Positions 46,824 to 58,393 of a stretch of 64,000 nt of DNA are shown in pieces. The notes beneath the pieces were generated by a model, which saw nothing but the letters and a program-made list of their open reading frames with translations, did not search any database and had not been told where the DNA came from. The stretch is from Xestospongia muta (lineage: Eukaryota; Porifera; Demospongiae; Haplosclerida; Petrosiidae). Every line of letters begins with the position of its first letter. Position 1 is the first letter of the stretch. Location: the NCBI GenBank assembly GCA_963693285.1, contig OY848917.1, forward strand, positions 1,800,501 to 1,864,500, in the 5' to 3' direction. Both the position numbers and the translations under genes were made by a program.

Positions 46824-49598
46824 TGTAACCATTGGATATATGTTTCAGTAAATAATGTAACACAAAACCAACTTTACTCATGTGTACACGACATCAAATA
46901 CGTTTTTAAAATGATTTATAGTCAGTGGCATCAGAGAAGGGTATGTTAAAATGTAATTACCTTAATTATCATTCGTAAAAAGGTGTTTTTGATGATACTA
47001 CATATTGTAATTGCACACTCTATATTTGTCAAATTATGAACATACTATGAATACAATTATATATTTTTTTACAATACAAAATTTTTTGGGCTAGTTGCTG
47101 CATTACATACTTGCATGCTCCTTTGTCCTTTGTGAGGCTATAGCTATAGGCTCCTGATATGACCTACCTCAGCTATATAAATATACCTGAGGTAGGTCAT
47201 ATATGTAACAATGTTAGATCTTACAATATATGTTACAACAAATACTATTGATATCAGTTAAAAACAAAAACTGTGTCCACTGGATATATGTTACAGCAAA
47301 TAATGTAACACAAAATCAACTGTACTCATGTGTACATGACATCAAATAGGTTTTTAAAATGATTTATAGTCAGATACATCAGAGAAGGGCAGAGGAGCAA
47401 TCATTCATAGAGGAGCATAGTAGAAAACACTTCTATTGTACTAAGTTTTACACATGACATTAGTTATTCAATACCGTCCATTATTGTTCTAAAGTACCTA
47501 TTTAACTCACATATTATAGCGATAACACTTCTAAACGGGCTGAGAACTTCAAAGGTAGTTGTCTTGCAAAAAATGCGTAAAATGTCTTTGGGGTGGTTTT
47601 TATGAAAGGGTTAAATTATATTTAACAGTTCAACCAAAAAATATGATGAGACAGCAAAAGACAGAGGAAACGTGAATGTTGTAGTTCCAGGGAATCTGGA
47701 TGAAGGTCCAAGAATATCATCAATTATTATGTTATGTTATACCGCTAGCACATATGTGGCAATAATGTTTGAATAAAACAAATTTATGAATATTTAAAAG
47801 GAAAAAAAAACGTAAAAAAATCAAGAAAAAATTTTAATATTTGATGACATCTAATGTTGAACTTGTTTTCAAAGATAGTATGAGAATTGAGGAGGAGAGT
47901 ATGCACATTTGTTGGAGGAAAAGACACAAGAGAGAATTGTTATCAAAGTAATGATAGAATTGATTTACTGTGACCAGTGGATATATGTTTCAGCAAATAA
48001 TGTAACACAAAATCAACTGTACTCATGTGTACATGACATCAAATAGGTTTTTAAAACAATTTATAGTCAGTGGTGTCAGAGAAAGGGCATGTTAACATTT
48101 AATTACATATTACCTTAATTATCATTCATAAAAAGGTGTTTGTGATGATACTGCATAATGTAATTGCACACTTTATATTTGTCAAATAATGAAATAGTTA
48201 AATTACTATGAATATAATTACATATATTTTATATGATCAATACAAAATTTTATTGGTTAGATGCTACATTACGTACTAGCATGCTCCTTTGTCCTTTGTG
48301 AGGCTATAGCTATAGGCTCCTGGTATGACCTACCTCAGCTATATAAATATACCTGAGGTAGGTCATTTATATAACTGAGGTTGTTCAAATATATAGCTTT
48401 GGTAGATCATATAATATATGTTACAATAAATACTATTGATATCAGTTAAAAACAACAACTGTGACCACTGGATGTATGTTACAGCAAATAATGTAACACA
48501 AAATCAACTTTACTCATGTGTACATGACATCAAATAGGTTTTTAAAATGATTTATAGTCAGTGGCATCAGAGAAGGGTATGTTAAAATGTAATTACCTTA
48601 ATTATCATTCCTAAAAAGGTGTTTTTGATGATACTGCATATTGTAATTGCACACTCTATATTTGACAAATTATGAACATACCTTGAATACAATTATATAT
48701 TTTTTACGATACAAAATTTTTTGGGCTAGATGCTGCATTACATACTTGTATGCTCCTTTGTCCTTTGTGAGGCTATAGCTATAGGCTCCTGGTATGACCT
48801 ACCTCAGCTATATAAATATACCTGAGGTAGGTCATATATGTAGCAATGTTAGATCTTACAATATATGTTACAACAAATACTATTGATATCAGTTAAAAAC
48901 AAAAACTGTGTCCACTGGATATATGTTACAGCAAATAATGTAACACAAAATCAACTGTACTCATGTGTACATGACATCAAATAGGTTTTTAAAATGATTT
49001 ATAGTCAGATACGTCAGAGAAGGGCAGAGGAGCAATCATTCATAGAGGAGCATAGTAGAAAACACTTCTATTGTACTAAGTTTTACACATGACATTAGTT
49101 ATTCAATACCGTCCATTATTGTTCTAAAGTACCTATTTAACTCACATATTATAGCGATAACACTTCTAAACGGGCTGAGAACTTCAAAGGTAGTTGTCTT
49201 GCAAAAAATGCGTAAAATGTCTTGGGGGTGGTTTTTACGAATGGGTTAAATTATATTTAAAAGCTCAACCAAAAAATATGATGAGACAGCAAAAGACAGA
49301 AGAAACGTGAATGTTGTAGTTCCAGGGAATCTGGGTGAAGGTCCAAGAGTATCATCAATTATTATGTTATGTTATGTACCACTAGTACATATGTGGCAAT
49401 AATGGTTGAATAAAAGAAATTTTATGAATATTTAAAATTTAAAAAAAACATTAAAAAATCAAGTAAAAAATTTAATATTTGATGACATCTAATGTTGAAC
49501 TTGTTTTCAAAGAAAGTATGAGAATTGAGGAGGAGAGTATGCACATTTGTTGGAGGAAAAGACACAAGACAGAATTGTTATCAAAGTAATGATAGAAT
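46824..49598 (+). repeat. Tandem array of upstream modules, 1,636-bp period
   Basis: The stretch 46,830-47,962 recurs at about 48,466-49,598 with very few differences (for example GTATGTTAAAATGTAATTAC at 46,941 and 48,577). A shorter related unit, 47,968-48,465, lies between them. Each unit carries one cassette, with the inverted repeat TATGACCTACCTCAG...CTGAGGTAGGTCATA at 47,157-47,202, 48,325-48,366 and 48,793-48,836. The two long units also carry the two coding-like islands. No 7TM exon occurs in this array. Confidence 0.8.
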
Positions 49599-49829
49599 TG
49601 ATTTACTTGTTGAGAATATTTTTTTAAATTCCATTAACAGGTTGTTGCTGATGTACTAGGAACTCCAGGTAACAAACAATATATATATAGAAAGTAATTT
49701 AAAATTACCAAATTTATGGTGTTAGGTCATATAGGGAAGTAACACGTTATGAGAAGATAAAATAATCAGATAATTTCTTTTATTCAATTATAATTACCAC
49801 ATATATGCCAGTGGTATAATAACAATAAG
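49599..49829. other. Spacer with one coding-like island
   Basis: Contains ATTAACAGGTTGTTGCTGATGTACTAGG (about 49,632-49,660) followed by CCAGGTAAC, the same exon-like island as near 40.3 and 46.8 kb, then AT-rich sequence. Confidence 0.35.
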
Positions 49830-50440
49830 TTCGAAAAAAGTGATAAAGATGAGACTCAAAGATTTCAATTATAAAGCTTATTTTGAGTAGTTAGATCAAT
49901 TTTACTTGTAGTTATCATGATGGTTGTTGACTTGGATGTCAACGAAATTTCAAAGTTAGTGACAACTTGGAATTCTACTTTAATTTTTATCACTATTTAA
50001 CACTTGTTGGTCTTATTTTATCAATTTTTGTGTTTCATTTTAATAATAATTGTTGTACACGCAAAAAAGGAGGTAAACTTATTGCTTTTCATACTCAAGG
50101 AAAGGTTATATTATTTTACCGATTCAGAGGATTTTTTATTATAATTCTTGCAAGTGTGGGAGTCTCTGTTCATGGTACTGGTATTGTCTAAGAAGAATAA
50201 AAATCTATTTAACAGTTGTTATTTTTATTGGTGGTGACAATAGTGGTGTCATTAGCTCTATTGCTAATGGTTTACCTATAATATTGCTTGCATTTTTTAC
50301 TTGTCTCTCAAAACATGGACTTGAAAAGTTTGTTAAATTTGAATCATCAAGCAGTAGCATTTGTGTAACTGTAAAGTAAAGTTTTGAGACACATAAAATG
50401 ACAGAAGAAAAACAACATCTAGTCTTTAAAGATAACAGTT
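49830..50440 (+). pseudogene. Decayed exon 2 of the 7TM family
   Basis: Starts inside loop 1 (KSDKDETQRFQL-like), then segments 2-4 with stops, a deletion between segment 4 (HGTGIV) and segment 6, and segment 7 ending TCLSKHGLEKFVKFESSSSS-like before the family 3' flank. It lies immediately before the intact beta-helix gene, matching the relic/fragment order at 28.7/35.0 and 40.5/41.7 kb. Confidence 0.78.
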
Positions 50441-50805
50441 GAAGCTTCCAATGTTTAATCTAATGTAAACTAATGAATGCAACTAGCTTTTATATAAGTA
50501 TATAAATGTGTTATTTCTTGAATATAATATTTTTGCCCAAACAGTGCTAAACATTTTTTTCTGCTTCAAAGAAATTTTTGTATGTTTCTTGTTATAAAAT
50601 GTTTGGTTAATTTTGCAAAATAGCATATTTTAAGATAATGCTAACTTTAAAAAATATGAATACAAATAATATAATTATAGGGTACAAACTTAAAATTATG
50701 CATATATACAAAGTTCATAGATTATGCTAGCTATGCATGTACAATGTAGTTATATGGCTCATAAAAGTCACTATGGTAAGTACATAACAATAATATGTAT
50801 GAATG

Positions 50806-53800
50806 CTACATATCAATAAAAAAATCAAATATCAAAGACTCTCTTTTATTAATCACCCGAGGTGGAGAAAACAATTCAACTGATTTATCATCTGTTGATT
50901 CTTCATGTAGAGGTTGATGCTTAGTTGGACAAGATATTATATGGAAACGACGTTTTGTTTTGATTAACAAATATACGTGAATAATTATTATTCCCATGAA
51001 TGAAGTCGAAGCCAAAGAAACAGACACTATGCTAACAGTAGATTCAATTGCTAAATTAAAATCATTACTTATTGCATTAAGTGTGCTCATTAATCCTAAA
51101 TTGATAAAATAGAAAAATTCCAATATCATCAGTCTACGATCTCGATACACACCATTTCCAGCTATTAAAAGAAATCCTACCCCTATAATTATGATGTAAT
51201 TATTTAAAATGACTAATGAACCTGTAGTATAGGAAAAGATAGCAGTTATGATGATACGAACTACAAGTAAAAGACCTGGCCAAAATCTAAAGTTATCCTT
51301 GAATGGACCACAAAAAGCATCAATGAATGGTTTAAGTTTGACCACAGGATCTCTGGAACCCCTACAACATTTACCGCTGTAACGTTGCAACCATTGACTA
51401 CAAAATATCAGGCCAGTCAACAAAAGTCCAAGTAAAAGAAAAAGCAATGATACAATAACAAGTGGGACGTGTTTATTACTAAGATAATTTATATTACCAT
51501 CTAAACTCCAAACATTCCATTTATGCTGTCCACAGTTTACTTTTCTCATCAATAAAGCACTTGTAATGTTTCGCATAATTTTAGAGTAGGACATAAGGAT
51601 AAGTGTAGCTAAAACTGGTACTGCATTATTTCCACATAATCTAGAAAGCCTTCCATAGTAATGACAACCAATAATGATGCCTCCAATTAGTAACCAAATG
51701 TACAGTGGAAAAACAAACTGAAGCCATGTTTTCCAATAATTATCTAATCCATTAAAGAAACATGTTTCAATTCCAAGATCAAGGTTGAGCCAGGCAACGA
51801 ACTGAGTCAACACTGGTACATTGCCATCAGGGAAAAAGACAGTTTCATTCAATTTGACAATGTTGACATAAAAGAGTAAACCATTGATTGTTCCCATTGA
51901 TACTGTCATGTTTATTGTCAAAAGAAATAGTACCACTATTATGCCAGCTAAAATGAAAGCAAGAATCGTTGTCAAATAAATATTACTGCAAATTTCACAT
52001 TTATTGGATCCTAACAGTACACTCATACCTTCTTTGCACTTTCCACAGAGAATACCTGACCTATTGTACATGCATTGAAGATCAGAGTTGTTTAGACTTA
52101 GTGACAAAACAGAGGGATTACAATATTTCAAAGGACAATTAGTAAGCGCCATGATGCATTCATATTCTTGATGATATGATAACCAGTTATTTCCAGATCT
52201 CCTAATTGGATATGGCATCCAAGACACATTACATTGCGGTTTAAGGCTATTGATGGCATCATCACAATGACATTCACCAGATAAATTGTAATATTGAAGA
52301 CCAACTGGACAAGGTAAAAATTTGATGCTAACTTTGAGTTTTGATCCATCTAATTGAGGGGTCCCACTAGTTCGTATAGTGATTAGACCAATATGTGATG
52401 CATAGGTATCTTTCAAGATATATGTAAAATTACTACATGAACTTTTAGTTTTTTGACTGTCTTCATTAAGTGTTACATCAACTCCATCACTTTCAGTTAA
52501 TAATACTCCAGGGCTGATACTATCACACATTCCAACAGTGACAAGTGAAAGAGTGATAACATCACCAGGATATACATCCTTATAAAGAATCCTCTTGCTA
52601 CAATCAATATAGCCATCATTATCACAGCTACAAACGCCAATAGGTTTTGATGATATATGAGAGTAAGAAAGTGAGTTTGTCAAGCATCCATAAAAAATAT
52701 CACTAATGGTGCATTTAAAAACATCAATGAAGCTTGGTGTCCAAACAGAATAATCACTTTGAATAAAAGTAAAATAGAAATTTCCACCAAAAATATCATT
52801 TCCAGCAATCATAGCATTATTTTTAGAGAAGTTGGCATAAAAATAACTAAATGTACAATGTTGGATAATGTTTGGAAGCTTAAACAAACCAACTGGCTTA
52901 ATGTAATCTGCATTTGAATAAATAGCACCACCATACTGTTGAGCAGAGTTATTAATGAAGAAAACTGTAACTGTTGATGTCATAACTGTAGCAGCATCAG
53001 CATATATACCTCCACCATTACTTGGAGATTGGTTGCTAGCTATAATACTGGATGATTTGGTAAAGTTAACAGCACATCTTTTAATGAAAAGCCCTTTTGT
53101 ATTATTGTTAGTAATACAAACATTAGTAAGATGTACTGTTTGTCCACTTGTATCACAAACTAATTTGATGGCTCCGAATGCATTGCTAAGTTTTGAACTT
53201 ACAAAGTGGCTATTTGTTGTGTTTGTGACATTGACATCGGTTATATTAACATGACCATTACTTGTAATAAACATAGCCCCTGCACTAACATCAGAATTAT
53301 TAGTAAAAACTGTGTTTTGTATAGTCAAAGTTGGAGGTGTAAAAACTCTGCCACTGACCATGTAAACACATAGGCCACCACCTCTTCTATCATTCCCTAT
53401 ATTAAATAATAATTTGGAATGACTTATTTTAACATTTGAGTGCCAATGTCCTCCAGTAAATATTGTTAGTCCGCCTATGAAGCCATTGTTGTTATAAAAT
53501 GTGACATTTTCTAAATTGACACTTTTGTTAGAATCATCATATATACCCAAAAATGCTCCTCCTGTGTTGCTATCTCCATTATTACATGAGAATCTCAATG
53601 CATTTATTTTAATATTTAACCCTCCTTTTCCATTTGTGCTTATTCTCAAACCTCCAGTACCACCACTGTTGCTTAGAAAATTACTATTTTGTATAATGAT
53701 AGTTAATCCTATGTCACTTATCTTCAGCACTTGTGCTCCTCCTACAGACCTACCATTATTAGCGTAAAATAGACAACCATAAATATCAATTGTAGTCGTG

Positions 53801-55836
53801 TTAAATGGTGATTTCATATTATTTTGTCGTACAACTGATAGCCCTCCAACTTTGCTTCCTTTTCCCATAGTAAAGTTACACCACTTTATATTCGATATAC
53901 CAACAACATTTAGTAGAATTGCATTTCCAGAATATTTCTTGTGACCATTTTGATAAAAAGAACTATCTTTAAGATTGACATAAACTGCTGAGACTATTAC
54001 TAACCCAAGCACACTGTTATTTTGTACAGACAGAGAATTGATGTCAACGTTAGAAGATGTGTTAATGAAAACACCATATCCACAATCCGCTATAGTTAAA
54101 CCTTCAATATATACTGATGTTGTGTTATATATATTAATGGCAGTAGTTTTGTTATGAGTGCATCTAATAATGACAGTTGACTGCATTACTGACCAATGAA
54201 AACTGTGTACCCACTGACCTTGTCCAATGAGGTTGACTTCGTTAAGACTATTAATATGAATGGAGCTCTTTTCATCTATCTCATGTTCACCATTTAAAAA
54301 GATGAAGGTCACATTAGAGGGCAAAGAAATATTTTGATTGTAATAAGAAAATTCATGACACTCTTTATCAACAGGACAGCTCTTATTACCAGTAGTGGGT
54401 ATGACAAAGTACGTAGGACTTGCATGACAGAGCAAAGCCAATATTGTATGACTTACCTAAGACAAAACATTAAATAATACAACATTTCAATATGTACATC
54501 AATTAATAATATATAAAGTTGCATTTCATGTGCACTATATTTCTTATTGTTCGTTGTCTAAAAATCTTATTTACACGCTATGCCATATTGAAGTATATTG
54601 AATTCTTTATTGATTATTAATTATTACTAGTTATTGGCACCAATTTAACAAGTCAACAGTCAACAACAATGCTTTTTAGAAAGTTGAAAATGTTTAATAA
54701 TAAGAGTTTTAGTAGCTACAATGTTATAACATTGTATATACATACTATACATCGTTTTGTAACAACTCTCGCTGACATTAGAATTGGTAGATTATTGGTA
54801 GAATATGAAAAATTAGCATGTTCATGAGACAGGCAATCTTCCTTTTTATATCTTGTCTATGTGTGTTATATAAACCTGCCAATGAAGGATTTTGTCAACA
54901 GAATTGCCCAATGAGGGTTCTATATAGATTTCTGAACCATATATTTCTGATAGGATGTCAACAATTGCAGGACTATAATGGCAGTTGGACTAGTTGTATG
55001 GGACTAGATGATATCTGATAGACTTCTATCCTTTCATGTTGAAGACAATTTGGGTTGTCCTACTTGTTCTTCATCTGTTACTGACTTATTTCTCTTACAT
55101 TTAAAATGATGTCATTATAGTACTCTTTGGTAAATTTAGCTGTTTTAATATGTGATAGTTTGAGTTGGTCTAAAGTTATAATTTGACCTCTCTTGAACTC
55201 ATTTGTGGTTATTTCCCTGTAGGTCAAGAACCTTAAACGAGTTTATAATCACTGTACTAATTGCTCTTTGCAAATAGCAATTAGAACAAGCATTGCATTT
55301 TGTCTAAGTATGTAAACTAAGTACTAAGTATTATTTTTAATGGTAAACACATGAGTGTCTGAACTCTTTTGAACGCCATCAGCACCAATCTACTAACTAT
55401 TGATTAAAACAAATATTTCTCAGAGAGGGTATCAACAATAACTATACTGGACTGGTTAATGATATTAATAAAAACATTAGTGAATCCTTTTATACAATTA
55501 AAGGAACTTCAAAGTGAAATATTCGAAGTAATTGGTTGCTTTAGATCATTCCTAAATACACAATTTATAACTGTGCGCGAACTGTCTATACAATTTTGAC
55601 GCAAATAACATCTAGATACGATGTAGTTGAATGTCTCTTAGATATATGACAAGGAAAGAGGCAGGATACAACTAAAACGAAACAATTGAATTATGTACTT
55701 CCATGAATAAACACAAATACGTTGGCTAATATTTATGTCTACAGGTAAACGAATTAATTGTATGAAATAGACAAGTATACTTACCAAAATAATGTTCATA
55801 GAAGACATAATTGAAAGAAACAGCATGCTCGTCAAC
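50806..55836 (-). CDS. Beta-helix, Cys-rich, multi-pass membrane protein (two exons)
   Basis: Predicted 1,230 aa. Exon 1 is 55795-55836 (MLFLSIMSSMNIIL), with donor TTTTG|GTAAGT. Exon 2 is 50806-54456, with acceptor TTTTGTCTTAG. The join is phase 0 and completes a signal peptide (IILVSHTILALLCHAS). Residues ~60-600 carry repeated N-, G- and V-rich strands (GLTIADCGYGVFI, GGLRISTNGKGG, SAQQYGGAIYSN) typical of a right-handed parallel beta-helix like that of bacterial polymorphic outer-membrane proteins. Residues ~729-835 are Cys-rich (CHCDD, LCGKCKEGMSVLLG, CEICSN), GCC2/GCC3- or EGF-like. Then come roughly eight or nine hydrophobic segments (837-1178) and a ~50 aa cytoplasmic tail. Many N-glycosylation sites. 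I recall similar uncharacterised proteins in sponge gene sets; function unknown, plausibly a surface receptor or adhesion molecule. Exon 1 choice is inference from signals. Confidence 0.82.
54457..55794. other. Intron of the beta-helix gene
   Basis: 1,338 bp, AT-rich, no supported gene. A 66-codon plus-strand open frame at 54,818 lies wholly inside it and has no supporting features. Confidence 0.55.
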
Positions 55837-57269
55837 CAGCCAGGGCAGGAAGCTTTGAGAACTAAATTAAACACAAACGGATGTCACATCAAGGAAATAG
55901 ACCACAAAGAAAACATACAAAATTCCTTAGTCATAAAATCCCTGTCTTAAACAGGTACATACTTATATATAATTATATATTGTAAATTATTAACGCGAAA
56001 TGATTGTTGATGTACAATTGTTAATAGTTAATTCGATAATTAATTGTCAGTAATACTCAAAGTTCTCTGATAACAGAGAAAGCCATTCAAGCAACTTTAC
56101 TACAATATTACATGTATTATTACATAAAGACTACTATATAGACAAAGCCATTCAATCACTATTATTAAAGACTATTATAAGCTCTCAAGCAAACCACATT
56201 AAAGCTGTCTAATGTCATACAATTTAATATTAGTATAATTGTAAATCTTCAAACCAGATGGTCATGTTATGGCCAATACAGACACTGACTACTTGTATAA
56301 ACAAAAGAGCCAGAAAGAGCAATATTTGTATTTTAATTAAAATTAAATTATTATCTGTTATCCATAGTTAGATGCTGCAATCTGTTATAGGACTTTTCAT
56401 CCAAATAAGTTTGCCTTTGGATAAAACTATAATGCATGTTACTATAACTACTTTAATATCAGTATAATTATTATATGACATTAACTACATAGCAATAAAT
56501 AGCAAGTGATGATATTTCCTGTAATTTTTGTTGACTAAATCAAGAGAGAGATGACATTGCATAATACATGAAGACTTACTAATAATGTCTTGGGCAAGAA
56601 AAGGAAAGCAACTTAAGTAAGAGTGAAAAACTGATGAAATGTGATGTAGATAAGGATACAAACTTGAATATAGAAAAAAGACACTGAGTCAATAGCATAA
56701 GATGATCAAAAATTAGCGAAGACAAGCTATTTTTACGAGTAATATCTGTTAAAGTTAGAGTTTTACCAATCCAATCAATTAGCACATAATTTTGTGTGAG
56801 AATTAGCGTCTCCTGTTTATATCTTCTATTAAGACAAGACACACACCGTTACAGATAATTCACTTTAAAGAGCTCTTCTAACATAACATCAATTAGTTAA
56901 GAACCAAATCCATTATAGTGTATTTTATTTAATGAACTAAATAATTGATATAAACTGAGTATAAGTGCAAAGAATGGTTTTGAAAAAATTTGTAAGGGCA
57001 GTCCCTATAGGTCCAGCAGAAGTTCATACTTCATTGTGTATTAAACTGATCTCCACTCCTTGCCCTAATTATACTCAGCAAAATATGACTTTCTTCTAGG
57101 CCCATGCCATTTTCTTTTGTAAATGTAAATAGGGAAGGGAAGTCAGTTCATTTCCTGTAAGTATGTGCATACTCTATTAATTAAATTGTGTTGACTGCTG
57201 TCACTTGCAAACATACATGTAATTACTAGCGAGATTTGAGTAAACAGTTATTGTCTTACTAGTCAAATT
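55837..57269. other. Intergenic region, presumably promoters of divergent genes
   Basis: Separates the minus-strand beta-helix gene from the plus-strand low-complexity gene. AT-rich, with no family relics, no recognisable repeats and no convincing ORF. A GC-richer patch at about 56,995-57,065 (GGGCAGTCCCTATAGG ... CCTTGCCCTAAT) has short terminal complementarity but no RNA family I can name. Confidence 0.5.
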
Positions 57270-57962
57270 ATGCCTGGTAAGAAAAAAGACAGCAAAGAAA
57301 AGGCCAAAAAATCAGATGATAAGAAGAAGAAAGGGAAGGAGCATGTAGATGAGAAGACTACTCAACCTGAATCATCTAAAACTGAGCAGAGTGGGGATCC
57401 TGAAGCAAAAGCCAATGAACCTAAGGCAGATGAAGGCCAATCTGAATCTACTGAAAAGAAAACACCGGGTGAGGAAGAAACAACATCTGCACAAGACAAA
57501 AAAGGAACTACAGAAGAAGGAGATAAGGGGACAACAGAAGGAGACAAAGAGACTACAAAAGGAACCAAAGAGACAACAGAAGGAGACCAGGAAACAAAAC
57601 CTGATGATCAGAATGAACAGAAATCCAGTAGTGATCAGAAGCCACCGGAAAATGATAAATCAGAAGATGATAAACCTAGTGGGCCACCTCCTAATGTTGA
57701 TGGGCTGTATAAATGTATTGCAATACCCAAACTATATAGTCCAGATGGAGAGAATAAGTATCGCTTCAAAAAGCAGACGCTTAAATATGCTGCTTCTAAA
57801 TACAATATGACAGGCAGTTTGGGTCCAGAAACACTTGCTATTCCTATTGACAAGATAGACTTTGTCTTTCCCCCAACACTAGAAGAAGACTATCATATTG
57901 TTACTACTAAACCAGGAGAGTATTATGTTCACCCACCACCAATTTATTCAGACCAACAATAA
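57270..57962 (+). CDS. Low-complexity acidic/basic protein with C-terminal VDGLYKC domain, paralogue 1
   Basis: 230 aa, single exon, no signal peptide or membrane segment, so probably intracellular. Residues 1-145 are Lys/Glu/Asp/Thr-rich and disordered, with a basic start (MPGKKKDSKEKAKK) and degenerate TTEGDKETTK repeats. Residues ~147-230 form a compact domain starting VDGLYKCIAIPK, with conserved YRFKK, a central GPETL and LEEDYHIV near the end. The same domain ends the minus-strand neighbours at 58.4-59.1 and 59.3-60.0 kb. I do not recognise the family. A coding origin is supported by the conserved domain between divergent N-termini. Confidence 0.8.
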   Translation: MPGKKKDSKEKAKKSDDKKKKGKEHVDEKTTQPESSKTEQSGDPEAKANEPKADEGQSESTEKKTPGEEETTSAQDKKGTTEEGDKGTTEGDKETTKGTKETTEGDQETKPDDQNEQKSSSDQKPPENDKSEDDKPSGPPPNVDGLYKCIAIPKLYSPDGENKYRFKKQTLKYAASKYNMTGSLGPETLAIPIDKIDFVFPPTLEEDYHIVTTKPGEYYVHPPPIYSDQQ

Positions 57963-58393
57963 TTATATTTTTTGCATTTTCCCTATCAATAATAAGTTAT
58001 TTAGTAGACAGTCATATTTTTGTCCATAACTTTGATAATTATCATAGACTTTATGTAAGATAGAACTGTTTTTGAATTAGAACACTACATGCACAGCATT
58101 CAGTATGATAACTAAAATATAATAGTTATTTATTTATAATATGTACTGAGTTGACTTTACTACATACAACCAACATTAGATAGTATTGTTTGTGTTATAA
58201 GCCATCCCCTAAGCTTTATTAATGCTTGTCTATTTCCTGTGTGACATACAGCTAATGCCAGTGAAGAACATCAAATAAGTTTTACTATTTTATTAATAAA
58301 AGTGAGTGTGTACATATGTACTTCACCTAACTTTAAGTTATGATTTTTGAATGATATGACTAAAAATATAAATGTGTGGTATTATAAAATGGT
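57963..58393. other. Convergent intergenic region
   Basis: 431 bp between the 3' ends of two convergent paralogues; AT-rich 3' UTR-like sequence with AATAAA-like signals (for example TTAATAAAAG near 58,292). No gene. Confidence 0.5.

Noticed and set aside
46824..49598. The array of TATGACCTACCTC repeats as a CRISPR-like array
   Set aside because: Units are 0.5-1.6 kb long, AT-rich and duplicated wholesale; there is no short repeat/spacer periodicity and the genome is an animal.
54818..55018. Plus-strand 66-codon frame MFMRQAIFLFISCLCVLYKP with a signal-peptide-like start
   Set aside because: Lies wholly in the intron of the beta-helix gene, has no family resemblance and no repeat elsewhere; a short hydrophobic start is common by chance in T-rich DNA.
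56995..57065. GGGCAGTCC...TTGCCCT patch as a tRNA or structured RNA gene
   Set aside because: Only a 6-bp end complementarity; no T-loop, anticodon arm or other conserved tRNA positions.
57349..57810. 153-codon alternative frame, very Lys/Arg-rich
   Set aside because: Shadow frame of the paralogue 1 gene; it lacks the domain shared with the neighbours.
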